Shown piece after piece: positions 14,117 through 22,123 of a DNA stretch of 29,692 nt (position 1 is the stretch's first letter; every line of letters begins with the position of its first letter). The stretch is from an uncultured Eubacteriales bacterium (lineage in GTDB: Bacteria; Bacillota; Clostridia; Peptostreptococcales; Anaerovoracaceae). The DNA lies in NCBI GenBank assembly GCA_910585135.1, contig CAJUEB010000005.1, positions 1 through 29,692 of the forward strand, written 5' to 3'. The notes beneath the pieces are model-generated. The model was not told the DNA's origin and searched no databases. It saw nothing but the letters and a program-made list of their open reading frames with translations. Both the position numbers and the translations under genes were made by a program.

Positions 14117-16474
14117 ATTTCTTTCCTCCTTATCTTTCGCTCCCGTATCTTCCGATAACGCGAGCGTTACCATGCTGATTTTCTTTTTATCCCGTCTCCC
14201 GTCCCGGATATCCAGCAAATTAAGGCGCAGTGCGTTGGTCACAACACAGAAGCTGGATAAACTCATGGCGGCGGCCGCAAACATCGGATTGAGCTGCCAG
14301 CCCAGTGCAGCGATAAATACACCTGCCGCCAGCGGAATCCCGATGATATTATAAATAAACGCCCAGAAAAGATTCTGGTGGATATTACGCAGAGCCGCCC
14401 GGCTGAGGCGGATGGCTGCCGGAACATCCCGGAGGCTGCTGTTCATCAGCACGATATCAGCCGCATCTATGGCAATATCCGTTCCCGCTCCGATCGCAAT
14501 TCCCATATCAGCTCTCGTCAAAGCCGGCGCATCGTTAATGCCATCCCCTACCATGATGACCTTGCCGCCCTCCTGCAATCGGCGGATGACCTGCTCCTTA
14601 CCTTCCGGGAGCACGCCTGCGATCACCTGATCCACCCCGGCCTGCTTTCCGACCGCTTCAGCGGTGCGCCGGTTATCGCCTGTCAGCATTACGACCCGGA
14701 TACCCATATTCTGCAATTCCCTGACGGCCTGCGGGCTATCATCTTTTACCACGTCTGCCACGGCGATCAATCCCATAAAACGATCGCTTTTGCCAAAGAA
14801 GAGCGGCGTCTTTCCCTCCTGTGCAAGCGCTTCGGCCTGCGTTACGGCCTTTTCCGGCACTGAGAAACGGCTTTTTGCAAAGTCCAGGTTGCCGCCTGTC
14901 AAGGCATCCTGCCCGAGATTAGCCACAAGGCCGTTTCCCGGCATAATCTTAAAATCAGAAACCGCAGAAGCCGTAAGTCCTTGCGTTTCTGCCTCCTGAA
15001 CAATCGCAGAAGCCAGAGGATGCTCGCTTTTCGCCTCTAAGGAATATGCCATCTGCAAAAACTCTTCTGTGCCAATTCCATCTGCCGGAATCATATCCGT
15101 GACCTTCGGCTCTCCCTTCGTGATCGTTCCCGTTTTATCCAGCGCAACGATCTGCGCCTTTCCGGCCTCCTCAAGAGATACGGCTGTCTTAAACAGGATT
15201 CCGTTTTTCGCGCCCATGCCGTTTCCGACCATGATCGCAACCGGCGTCGCCAGCCCCAGCGCACAAGGACAGCTTATCACCAATACGGAAATTCCCCTTG
15301 CCAGCGCAAAGCCCATTGCCTGCCCGGCAAACAGCCAGCACAACACGGTGATCGCAGCGATTATAATGACCACCGGGACAAAAACGCCCGAAACCTTATC
15401 GGCAACCTTTGCGATCGGCGCTTTCGTTGCCGCAGCGTCACTGACCATCTGAATGATTTGCGACAGTGTCGTATCCTCCCCGACCCTGGTCGCTTCACAC
15501 TGCAAAAATCCGGATTGATTGACCGTTGCCGCTGAAACCTTATCCCCAACGCTTTTATCTGCTGGAATGCTTTCCCCGGTAAGCGCCGCTTCATTGACCG
15601 CGCTGCTTCCCTCTACGACGATGCCGTCAACCGGGATGTTTTCCCCCGGACGCACGACGAAAAGATCGCCTTTACGGACATCTTCAATGGAAACCTGCAC
15701 TTCTATGTCATCCCTGATGATCACTGCATCTTTTGGCGCCAGCCGCATCAATCCTTTCAATGCATCAGTGGTCCGTCCCTTTGAACGGGCTTCCAGCATC
15801 TTGCCTACGGTAATCAGCGTTAATATCATGCCTGCTGATTCAAAATAAAATTCATGCATATAATCCATGACCGCTTGATGATCACCACTTAGCACGGCAG
15901 ATGTCATCGCAAACAACGCATAGGTACTGTATCCAAAGGCCGCTCCCGCACCAAGCGCAACAAGCGTATCCATATTAGGCGCTCTATGCCACAAGCTTCG
16001 AAACCCGCTGACAAAAAACTTCTGGTTGATCACCATGATGACCGCGGACAGAAGCAGCTGCAAAAGCCCCATCGCCACATGATTTCCCGCTAAAAATCCG
16101 GGAACAGGCCACCCCCACATCATGCTGCCCATGGAAAAATACATCAAAACGACGAGTACGGCAACAGAAGCGATAAGCCGCCGCCTCAGCGCAGGCGTCT
16201 CAGTATCCCGAAGCGCCTCCGCATCACTTGAAAGAGAAGCGCCCTGGGTGCTGCTGTGCATTCCCTCTGCACGTCCCCCCTTTTCCGAAGCGCCATAGCC
16301 TGCCGCCTCCACTGCGGCAATAACCTCGGCAGGAGCTGCATCGCCTTCCACGCCCATCGAATTTGTCAGCAGGCTGACAGAGCAGCTCTCCACGCCAGGC
16401 AGCTTATTTACCGCTTTCTCTACCCGTGCGCTGCACGCCGCGCAGCTCATCCCTGTAACGCTATACTGTTTCAT
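13907..16474 (-). CDS. copA: Copper-exporting P1B ATPase with C-terminal CopZ-like domain
   Basis: An 855-residue P1B-1 ATPase that exports Cu(I) across the cytoplasmic membrane. An N-terminal heavy-metal domain carries GMSCAAC (Cys11, Cys14). The metal-site CPC (402-404) and the TGES actuator (299-302) follow, then DKTGT with the phosphorylated Asp446, the nucleotide-site His485 of SEHPLASA, and GDGINDAP (643-650). YN (708-709) and MSLSS (737-741) complete a Cu(I) site. Unusually, residues 787-855 form a second complete heavy-metal domain (MCGHC) after the last helix, encoded in the same frame but with its own ribosome binding site and ATG at 14116. Residues 62-94 are a low-complexity linker. 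The gene lies 20 nt after csoR and is surely co-transcribed with it. Confidence 0.95.
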   Translation of the reverse strand: MKQYSVTGMSCAACSARVEKAVNKLPGVESCSVSLLTNSMGVEGDAAPAEVIAAVEAAGYGASEKGGRAEGMHSSTQGASLSSDAEALRDTETPALRRRLIASVAVLVVLMYFSMGSMMWGWPVPGFLAGNHVAMGLLQLLLSAVIMVINQKFFVSGFRSLWHRAPNMDTLVALGAGAAFGYSTYALFAMTSAVLSGDHQAVMDYMHEFYFESAGMILTLITVGKMLEARSKGRTTDALKGLMRLAPKDAVIIRDDIEVQVSIEDVRKGDLFVVRPGENIPVDGIVVEGSSAVNEAALTGESIPADKSVGDKVSAATVNQSGFLQCEATRVGEDTTLSQIIQMVSDAAATKAPIAKVADKVSGVFVPVVIIIAAITVLCWLFAGQAMGFALARGISVLVISCPCALGLATPVAIMVGNGMGAKNGILFKTAVSLEEAGKAQIVALDKTGTITKGEPKVTDMIPADGIGTEEFLQMAYSLEAKSEHPLASAIVQEAETQGLTASAVSDFKIMPGNGLVANLGQDALTGGNLDFAKSRFSVPEKAVTQAEALAQEGKTPLFFGKSDRFMGLIAVADVVKDDSPQAVRELQNMGIRVVMLTGDNRRTAEAVGKQAGVDQVIAGVLPEGKEQVIRRLQEGGKVIMVGDGINDAPALTRADMGIAIGAGTDIAIDAADIVLMNSSLRDVPAAIRLSRAALRNIHQNLFWAFIYNIIGIPLAAGVFIAALGWQLNPMFAAAAMSLSSFCVVTNALRLNLLDIRDGRRDKKKISMVTLALSEDTGAKDKEERNMKKTMKIEGMMCGHCEASIKKCLEDMPEVAAADVSHASGTAVVELASDVADDVLKKAVEAKDYKVVGIE

Positions 16475-16494
16475 TTGACCTCCTCGTTTCCCCT

Positions 16495-16845
16495 TTATTT
16501 CATCAACTTCTGCAAAACCGCAACAAGCTCTTCGATCGTTTCATCTTGTCCCGCCCTGATATCATCTGCCACGCAGGTTCTGATATGGGCGGCGAGCAGC
16601 TCTTTATTAAAAGAATTCAATGCTGCATTGGCAGCGGCGACCTGTACCAGAATATCGGTACAGTACGCATCCTCCTCCACCATTTTCTTGATCCCCCTTA
16701 CCTGCCCTTCGATTCTGCTGAGGCGGTTTATCAATTGCTTGTATTCTTCCTGCGACCGCTGCTTGGTTTTATGGCAACAGTTCTGCACCTGTTTTTGATC
16801 CTGGTCCTGCTTCTGACCCTGTTTTTGTTCTTGTCCGCATTCCAT
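16495..16845 (-). CDS. csoR: CsoR-family copper-sensing repressor
   Basis: A 116-residue all-helical repressor that releases its operator on binding Cu(I). The three ligands of the family are present: Cys62 (DAYCTDIL), His87 and Cys91 (AAHIRTC), and the DNA-facing segment NRLSRIEGQVRGIKKM (40-55) is canonical. The first 30 residues are an unusual extension rich in Gln, Lys and Asp with an extra Cys-Cys-His (23-25), encoded by short repeats. GGAGG precedes the ATG with 10-nt spacing. It leads the csoR-copA operon. A canonical operator lies in its promoter, so it probably represses itself and copA. Confidence 0.95.
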   Translation of the reverse strand: MECGQEQKQGQKQDQDQKQVQNCCHKTKQRSQEEYKQLINRLSRIEGQVRGIKKMVEEDAYCTDILVQVAAANAALNSFNKELLAAHIRTCVADDIRAGQDETIEELVAVLQKLMK

Positions 16846-16852
16846 TCGCCAA

Positions 16853-16909
16853 ATACCTCCCCCTGGTATATGATGCTTCTATCATATACCCCCTATGGGT
16901 ATATTGCAA
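16853..16909 (-). promoter_or_regulatory. csoR-copA promoter with CsoR operator(s)
   Basis: On the minus strand TTGCAA (16904-16909), a 17-bp spacer and TATGAT (16881-16886) make the promoter. The spacer holds the canonical CsoR operator, the inverted repeat ATATACCC-CCTAT-GGGTATAT at 16884-16904, so bound repressor would block polymerase. A second, weaker palindrome ATACC-N7-GGTAT at 16853-16869 surrounds the ribosome binding site region, centred 33 bp (about three helical turns) from the first. Confidence 0.85.
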
Positions 16910-17100
16910 GGTTTTTTTTGCAAATAGGCAGCCTGCTAAGATTTTTTGTGGCTAAATTGCTAAGATCCAAACTTCCGCAGGTCCAATCCAGAGCAGCCGT
17001 ATTCCCAGGACCCAATCGGAAAAGCGTCCGCTGCAATCGTCCAGTGTGTCCGCCTGGGCATCCTAGTGCTTTCATTTGAGCAACCGATTCCCTGCAATGC

Positions 17101-17129
17101 TTGCAGCAAAATTCATTTTATCGTATAAT
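17101..17129 (+). promoter_or_regulatory. Sigma-A promoter of the YeiH-family gene
   Basis: TTGCAG (17101-17106), a 17-bp spacer and a perfect TATAAT (17124-17129). The start codon is 30 bp downstream, with AGAGGAG at 17144-17150. Confidence 0.8.
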
Positions 17130-17158
17130 ATTTTTTGTTTATGAGAGGAGAATATTAC

Positions 17159-18196
17159 ATGAAAGACAAATTTTTTGAAAAAGAAACGATTTTCGGAATT
17201 CTATTTTGTTTTCTAATCGCAATCCCCGCCTGGCTTTTGGGGATGAAATTCCCGATCATCGGCGGTCCGGTTTTCGGAATCCTGCTGGGAATGATCCTCG
17301 CGCTCCTGAAAAGGCCAGCGAAGCTGGATAAGGGAATTAAATTCACGTCAAAATACATCCTGCAATATTCGATCATCCTGCTGGGATTTGAAATGAATCT
17401 GTTCAACGTGATCAAGGTCGGCGGACAGTCGCTACTAGTGATGCTGTTTACCCTTACTGCATCCTTTATCACCGCTTATTTCGTCGGCAAGGCAATGAAG
17501 ATCGACAGCAATACGACGACCCTGATCGGCGTGGGAACATCTATCTGCGGCGGCTCGGCCATCGCTGCCACAGCCCCCGTAATCCGGGCGAAGGATGAGG
17601 ATGTCGCACAGGCGATTTCAACGATATTTCTCTTTAATATCATCGCAGTATTTATCTTTCCGCCGCTCGGCCATATGCTGGGACTGAGCGATACCGGGTT
17701 TGGCATGTGGGCCGGAACTGCCATCAACGATACTTCGTCGGTCGTGGCGGCAGGCGCTTCGTGGAGCAGCGGCGCAGGGAACAATACCGCACTGGCGTTC
17801 GCTACGATCGTCAAGCTCACAAGAACGCTCATGATCGTTCCTATCACTTTAGTGCTTGCGATTTATACTGCCAGAAAGATATCACGGGCGCAGGCCTTGG
17901 GAAGCGATGATGCGGATAACAATTTTAGCTTCGTCAAGGTGTTTCCTTGGTTCGTGCTGGGCTTCGTGCTGACCGCCATCCTCAATACCTTCCTGCCGAT
18001 TCCTGCTTCGGTTTCGGAAACGCTCGTCGCCATCGGCAAATTCATGATCATCATGGCGATGACGGCCATCGGCCTCAACACCAACTTAAAAAAGCTCCTG
18101 ACCAATGGCTTAAAACCGATTTGCCTAGGGCTTTGCTGCTGGTTTGTCGTAGCAGTCGTATCGCTGGTCGTGCAGCATTTTATCGGCATGATATGA
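17159..18196 (+). CDS. yeiH: YeiH/UPF0324 family transporter (putative sulfate exporter)
   Basis: A 345-residue membrane protein with about ten helices, of the YeiH/UPF0324 family called putative sulfate exporters; the transported species is not settled. Typical blocks are IGGPVFGILLGMILAL near the N-terminus, KYILQYSIILLGFEMNL, GVGTSICGGSAIAATAPVI, WAGTAINDTSSVVAAG, and the C-terminal MAMTAIGLNTNLKKL. I take the ATG at 17159 (MKDKFFEKET) because AGAGGAG lies 8 nt upstream; an in-frame ATG 24 nt earlier has no site. It is a single gene with its own promoter and the terminator at 18267-18314. Confidence 0.88.
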   Translation: MKDKFFEKETIFGILFCFLIAIPAWLLGMKFPIIGGPVFGILLGMILALLKRPAKLDKGIKFTSKYILQYSIILLGFEMNLFNVIKVGGQSLLVMLFTLTASFITAYFVGKAMKIDSNTTTLIGVGTSICGGSAIAATAPVIRAKDEDVAQAISTIFLFNIIAVFIFPPLGHMLGLSDTGFGMWAGTAINDTSSVVAAGASWSSGAGNNTALAFATIVKLTRTLMIVPITLVLAIYTARKISRAQALGSDDADNNFSFVKVFPWFVLGFVLTAILNTFLPIPASVSETLVAIGKFMIIMAMTAIGLNTNLKKLLTNGLKPICLGLCCWFVVAVVSLVVQHFIGMI

Positions 18197-18266
18197 GAGG
18201 GACAGAATCGACTTCGCCGATTCGCTTTCGGCAATAGGCTTTGTTAATATTTCCCCTATAATAAAA

Positions 18267-18314
18267 AAACGCAGTGCAGAAGGAAAGCACTTCTTCCTTT
18301 CGTACTGCGTTTTA
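18267..18314. terminator. Bidirectional terminator between convergent genes
   Basis: The arms AAAACGCAGT (18267-18276) and ACTGCGTTTT (18305-18314) pair perfectly, and the inner AAGGAA (18281-18286) and TTCCTT (18295-18300) extend the stem. A-runs and T-runs flank both sides. It serves the YeiH-family gene on the plus strand and the ExoIII operon on the minus strand. Confidence 0.85.
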
Positions 18315-18342
18315 ATTTATGCGGGTTCTTCCGAAACGTATG

Positions 18343-19098
18343 CTAACAATCGATTTCCAAAAGCACCGGGCAGTGGTCGCTGCCGTAAACATCGGTCAGA
18401 ATTTCCGCCCGTTTCAGCTTATCATCCAGCGCTTTAGATGTAAGAAAATAATCAATGCGCCACCCGGCGTTGTTCTTTCTCGCGTTAAACCGATAGCTCC
18501 ACCAGGAATAAACGCCTTCCGCATCGGGATAAAAATAACGGAAGGTATCGGTAAAGCCTGCTTCCTGCATCTGCGTCATCTTCGCCCGCTCTTCATCGGT
18601 AAACCCGGCGTTTTTACGGTTGGTCTTCGGGTTTTTCAGGTCGATTTCCTGATGGGCGACATTGAAATCACCACAGGTTACGACTGGCTTTTGCTCCTCC
18701 AGCCGTTTGAGGTATGCCAGAAAATCGTCCTCCCATTTCAAACGGTAATCCAAGCGTTTCAGTCCATCCTGGGAATTTGGCACATAGACGTTTACCAGAT
18801 AAAAATTCTCATATTCAGCCGTAATCACACGACCCTCGTGGTCATGCTCTTCAATCCCCAGGCCATAAGACACGGACAACGGTTTTATCTTGGAAAATAC
18901 GGCAGTGCCGGAATATCCCTTTTTCTCCGCCGAACACCAGTACTGATGGTATCCGTCCAAAGGAACTTCCGCTTGCCCTTCCTGCATTTTCGTCTCCTGT
19001 ATGCAAAGCACGTCCGCATCCTGCGCCTTTGCAAAATCAAGAAAGCCCTTGCCCATGGCTGCCCTTATCCCGTTCACATTCCAGGAAATCAGTTTCAT
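18343..19098 (-). CDS. xth: Exodeoxyribonuclease III
   Basis: A 251-residue AP endonuclease/3'-5' exonuclease of the ExoIII family, acting in base excision repair. The family signature is complete: MKLISWNVNGIRA at the start (Asn7), LCIQETKMQ (Glu35), the GYSGTAVFSK block, VNVYVPNSQ, VTCGDFNVAHQEIDL, the motif WWSYRFNARKNNAGWRIDYFL and the final SDHCPVLLE with the catalytic His. I choose the ATG at 19098, 8 nt from GGAGG; the adjacent ATG at 19101 is equally possible, and a longer frame to 19125 is not family-like. It is the last gene of the minus-strand series with the Fe-S genes and may share their transcript. Confidence 0.96.
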   Translation of the reverse strand: MKLISWNVNGIRAAMGKGFLDFAKAQDADVLCIQETKMQEGQAEVPLDGYHQYWCSAEKKGYSGTAVFSKIKPLSVSYGLGIEEHDHEGRVITAEYENFYLVNVYVPNSQDGLKRLDYRLKWEDDFLAYLKRLEEQKPVVTCGDFNVAHQEIDLKNPKTNRKNAGFTDEERAKMTQMQEAGFTDTFRYFYPDAEGVYSWWSYRFNARKNNAGWRIDYFLTSKALDDKLKRAEILTDVYGSDHCPVLLEIDC

Positions 19099-19157
19099 CA
19101 TCGTCTCCTCCCGCCTCGTCCGCATTCATGCCCGTCGGCATAAATACCAAAGCTTGG

Positions 19158-20084
19158 TCAATTTAAAAATGCTTCTATGATAACGCTTTCCGCTTCTTCC
19201 GCCTTCATGCCCATCGTCCGCAGCTTAATAAGCTGCTCATCATTGATCCTGCCGATCGCCGCTTCATGTACAATGGCCGCATCCAGATGCCTTGCGTTGA
19301 TTTCCGGGATCGAACGAACCTGCGCTTCATCCATGATGATAGAATCGCACTGGATATGCGCATTGCATTTTGCATTTCCCACCGCTGCCGGATGGAATAC
19401 CTGCGCCGAATGCTCTTTCGCTACAGACCGGGATATGATCTGCGCCGAGCTTGCCGTCCCGTTAAGCTTGATCTGCATATTGGACTCCGCCATCTGCTCT
19501 CCATGTGTCATCAGCTTTTCCATCACAAAGAGCTTACTGCCTGCTGCAAGCTCCACTTCGGTTTCCCGCTTCGTCGAATCTACGCCTTTGATCTGCGCCG
19601 TATCGAGGGTGAACACGCTGTCTTCGTCCACATATATTTTCGTAACCGGGTTCAGAATCCGCGCGCCATCGCCTTCTCCCGCACCATAGTGGTTTTCCCG
19701 GTACGTCACGTTCGCGCCTTTTCCCACGAAAAAGGAATGAACGCCGTCATGCCTGCTGTCCGCATGACCATCATTATGAATGCCACAGCCTGCGATAATC
19801 ACTACATTTGCACCGTCTGCGATATGAAAATCATTGTAAACCTTATCGGTAAATCCCGATGCGTCCACCACAACCGGAATATGAATCTCCTCGCCGTTTG
19901 TATTGCCATCGATGTAAATATCGATCCCCTGTTTGTCTTCTTTCTTTACGATCTTCACATGCTCGCTGTTCCCATGGCACAAAGACATCCCATTGTGCCG
20001 GAGATTGAATGCGCCTTCCTGTTTAAATCCGGCTTCGTCGATATATTTCAGTATTGCCTGCGTTACTTTGTCAAGTTCTGCCAC
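19158..20084 (-). CDS. SufB/SufD-type Fe-S assembly scaffold (SmsB-like)
   Basis: A 308-residue protein with the right-handed beta-helix core of SufB/SufD proteins, here as a single short member. Features of the family include HDGVHSFFVGKGANVTYRENHYG, the repeated strand pattern through the middle, and the C-terminal block EINARHLDAAIVHEAAIGRI followed by NDEQLIKLRTMGM. Paired with one SufC-like ATPase and with no SufD, SufS or SufU gene beside it, it fits the SUF-like minimal system (SMS: SmsC-SmsB). The start is GTG at 20084, 8 nt after AGGAGG. Expected role: scaffold on which Fe-S clusters are assembled in the cytoplasm. The choice of SMS over a reduced SUF is inferred from size and context. 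Confidence 0.88.
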   Translation of the reverse strand: MAELDKVTQAILKYIDEAGFKQEGAFNLRHNGMSLCHGNSEHVKIVKKEDKQGIDIYIDGNTNGEEIHIPVVVDASGFTDKVYNDFHIADGANVVIIAGCGIHNDGHADSRHDGVHSFFVGKGANVTYRENHYGAGEGDGARILNPVTKIYVDEDSVFTLDTAQIKGVDSTKRETEVELAAGSKLFVMEKLMTHGEQMAESNMQIKLNGTASSAQIISRSVAKEHSAQVFHPAAVGNAKCNAHIQCDSIIMDEAQVRSIPEINARHLDAAIVHEAAIGRINDEQLIKLRTMGMKAEEAESVIIEAFLN

Positions 20085-20117
20085 GCTACTATCCTCCTAT
20101 ATTGTTCCCTCTGCTCT

Positions 20118-20834
20118 CTACATACACGCACAGCAAGAAGTCCCCTGCGCCATCAGTTGGGGCAAAATATCTTCCCGCCTTCCTAGCCCTGCGACCTTTC
20201 CATCTTCAATAACCATCACCCGGTCGGCCATCTGCATGATCCGTTCCTGATGGGAGATCAGGATAAGGCTCTGGTTTTCATCCTGTTTGATTTCTTCAAA
20301 CTGTTCGATCAGCATGGAAAAGCTCCACAGGTCGATCCCTGCTTCCGGTTCGTCGAAAATGCAAATCTTATGGGGTTTTGCCAGCACTGTGGCGATTTCC
20401 AGCCGCTTCATCTCACCGCCGGAAAGCGTATTGTCAACCTGGCGTTTTACATATTCCTGCGCACACAGGCCTACCCTGCTTAGCAGCGCACAGCATTCAG
20501 ATTCATCTTTTGGTTCGCCTGCTGCCAGGGAAATCAGCTTGTCCACCGTCATGCCTTTAAACCTGGGAGGCTGCTGAAACGCGAAGCCGATTCCCGCTTT
20601 CGCCCGTTCATCGATATCATAGCCTGTGATATCCTCGCCATCCAGCACGACTTTTCCTGTTTTCGCCTGCTCGATCCCCATCAGCACCTTGGCAAGCGTC
20701 GATTTGCCGCCTCCGTTCGGTCCTGTGATCACCAGCATTTCGCCCTTTTTCACATCAAAGCTCACATCTGATAATATCATTCTCTCCGTTCCGTTCTCAT
20801 AGACGGAAAAAGCCAGATTTTCTACTTCAAGCAT
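20118..20834 (-). CDS. SufC-type ABC ATPase (SmsC-like)
   Basis: A 238-residue soluble ABC ATPase that drives the Fe-S scaffold. It has Walker A GPNGGGKST (39-47), the SufC-like LAFQQP-type Q-loop (GFAFQQPPRFKGM), the signature LSGGEMKRLEIA, Walker B ICIFDEPEAGID and a switch histidine in LILISHQERIMQ. GID after the Walker B glutamate-rich turn is the SufC pattern. The C-terminus ends in an unusual Cys-rich SCCACM. AAAGGAA lies 7 nt before the ATG, and a strong promoter is 38 nt upstream. The scaffold gene follows after 33 nt, so the two are clearly co-transcribed. Confidence 0.93.
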   Translation of the reverse strand: MLEVENLAFSVYENGTERMILSDVSFDVKKGEMLVITGPNGGGKSTLAKVLMGIEQAKTGKVVLDGEDITGYDIDERAKAGIGFAFQQPPRFKGMTVDKLISLAAGEPKDESECCALLSRVGLCAQEYVKRQVDNTLSGGEMKRLEIATVLAKPHKICIFDEPEAGIDLWSFSMLIEQFEEIKQDENQSLILISHQERIMQMADRVMVIEDGKVAGLGRREDILPQLMAQGTSCCACM

Positions 20835-20871
20835 TTGCTATTCCTTTCTCGTTAAAATCACATATGCATTT

Positions 20872-20900
20872 ATTATAAGCCTTCGCAGGAAAAATAGCAA
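20872..20900 (-). promoter_or_regulatory. Sigma-A promoter of the Fe-S operon
   Basis: On the minus strand TTGCTA (20895-20900), a 17-bp spacer and a perfect TATAAT (20872-20877), about 38 bp before the start of the SufC-like gene. Confidence 0.75.
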
Positions 20901-21265
20901 TCATATTAAACTGTTTTGGTAAAGTTTTAAAGGGAGAAGCGGCGATTCAAAAGGCTGGCAAAATTTCCTGATCAGCCTAGCTTGCCGAAGCCGAATCCGA
21001 TTTTTCGGTTCATGCTGATGAGCGGGAAAAGATAAACAAAATAAATAAAGCCTACGGCGGCAAATCGGATCACCAAAAAAAGATAATGAATATGAAAAAC
21101 CGAAAGCGGCGATTCAAAAATGGAAAAAATCGGGCAAACCAAACGCCGGCTCGAAAAACGAAAAATCCGATCAAATCTCTGCGCCTGTTTGAAGGGCGAA
21201 GGAGCAGACAGATGAGCGAAACCAAAAACGGCGATTTAAGATAAAAATCAAAGTACCGAAACCCT
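20901..21265. other. Gene-free stretch with short direct repeats
   Basis: About 365 bp between pgeF and the Fe-S operon, purine-rich on the plus strand. AAGCGGCGATTCAAAA occurs exactly twice (20937-20952 and 21104-21119) and a variant AACGGCGATTTA a third time (21227-21238). A minus-strand frame is open for about 80 codons but has no start codon or ribosome binding site. I see no family here; it may be decayed sequence. Confidence 0.4.
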
Positions 21266-22051
21266 TTAACTCATGCACAGTCCTGCACCCATACGTTGAT
21301 ACGTACCGCCCTCCCTTCGGTAAGAACAGAACAGCTCCGGCTCGCAATACGTACAATGATGGCTAACTTCGATATGTTCCGGCTTTATTCCCGTATTTTC
21401 AAGCTGCCGCTTGTTGATCGCTTTTAAATCGATATAATACTTTTCGCCATGCGGTTTGCCGGGAGCTTGGTTCTGTGCTTGCTCCGGCATGAAACCCGAT
21501 GTTTTACACGATGCTCGTTCTGCCATTTGTCCCGCTGCCTCATCGATGAACGGCCAGGCTTCCTGAAAAGCACGGTAAACCTCAATCCCCGTTTCAAAGC
21601 AGCATTTGCTGATCCCCGGTCCAATATAAACGAAAATATCCTCGCTGCGGCTGCCAAATGTCGTACCCATTTTTTTCACAGCCTTTGGCGCGATTCCTGC
21701 GAGACTGCCGCGCCAGCCCGCATGGACAAGACCGATTGCTTCTTGTGCCGGATCGAAAAAATATACGGGCAGGCAATCGGCATGCACCGTCGTCAAAAGC
21801 ACACCTTTCACATTGGTAATAAGACCATCCGTATCTGCAAGCTTCAAAGACCTTTGCGGCTTTTCCACGATCGCCTCGATATGATCTTTATGGATCTGCT
21901 TCGGCCATACAGGCACTGCATCTGAAAGACCAATTTCTTCAAAAACATCCATACGATCATATGGATATCCGACAGATGCGCCGCTTTTCAACGAAAAAAA
22001 GCCCTTAACCTGGTGAAATTGCGAAAATACGCTAATAAATTTTTCATTCAT
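21266..22051 (-). CDS. pgeF: Peptidoglycan editing factor PgeF (YfiH/laccase-domain family)
   Basis: A 261-residue protein of the multicopper-oxidase-like YfiH/DUF152 family. Members are reported to act as purine nucleoside phosphorylase/adenosine deaminase-like enzymes and to correct miscoupled peptidoglycan precursors. The metal-site residues are His54 (PKQIHKDH), Cys93 (TTVHADCLPV) and His110 (GLVHAGWRGS); IGPGISKCCFE follows. Residues 172-203 are a Gln/Ala/Lys-rich insertion before YYIDLKAINKRQL. The C-terminal HHCTYCEPELFCSYRREGG block is normal. The ATG at 22051 has no strong ribosome binding site nearby. It lies 72 nt after the lipoprotein gene on the same strand. Confidence 0.92.
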   Translation of the reverse strand: MNEKFISVFSQFHQVKGFFSLKSGASVGYPYDRMDVFEEIGLSDAVPVWPKQIHKDHIEAIVEKPQRSLKLADTDGLITNVKGVLLTTVHADCLPVYFFDPAQEAIGLVHAGWRGSLAGIAPKAVKKMGTTFGSRSEDIFVYIGPGISKCCFETGIEVYRAFQEAWPFIDEAAGQMAERASCKTSGFMPEQAQNQAPGKPHGEKYYIDLKAINKRQLENTGIKPEHIEVSHHCTYCEPELFCSYRREGGTYQRMGAGLCMS

Positions 22052-22123
22052 GTGTCCATAACACCTCGCTCACACGATTGATTTCATGCTTTTTCATACT
22101 GCACGTTACCGCGAAACGATAAC

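Noticed and set aside
20980..21235. Open minus-strand stretch of about 80 codons resembling a membrane segment
   Set aside because: No start codon of any normal kind at a usable place and no ribosome binding site; Phe-rich composition follows from purine-rich DNA on the other strand.
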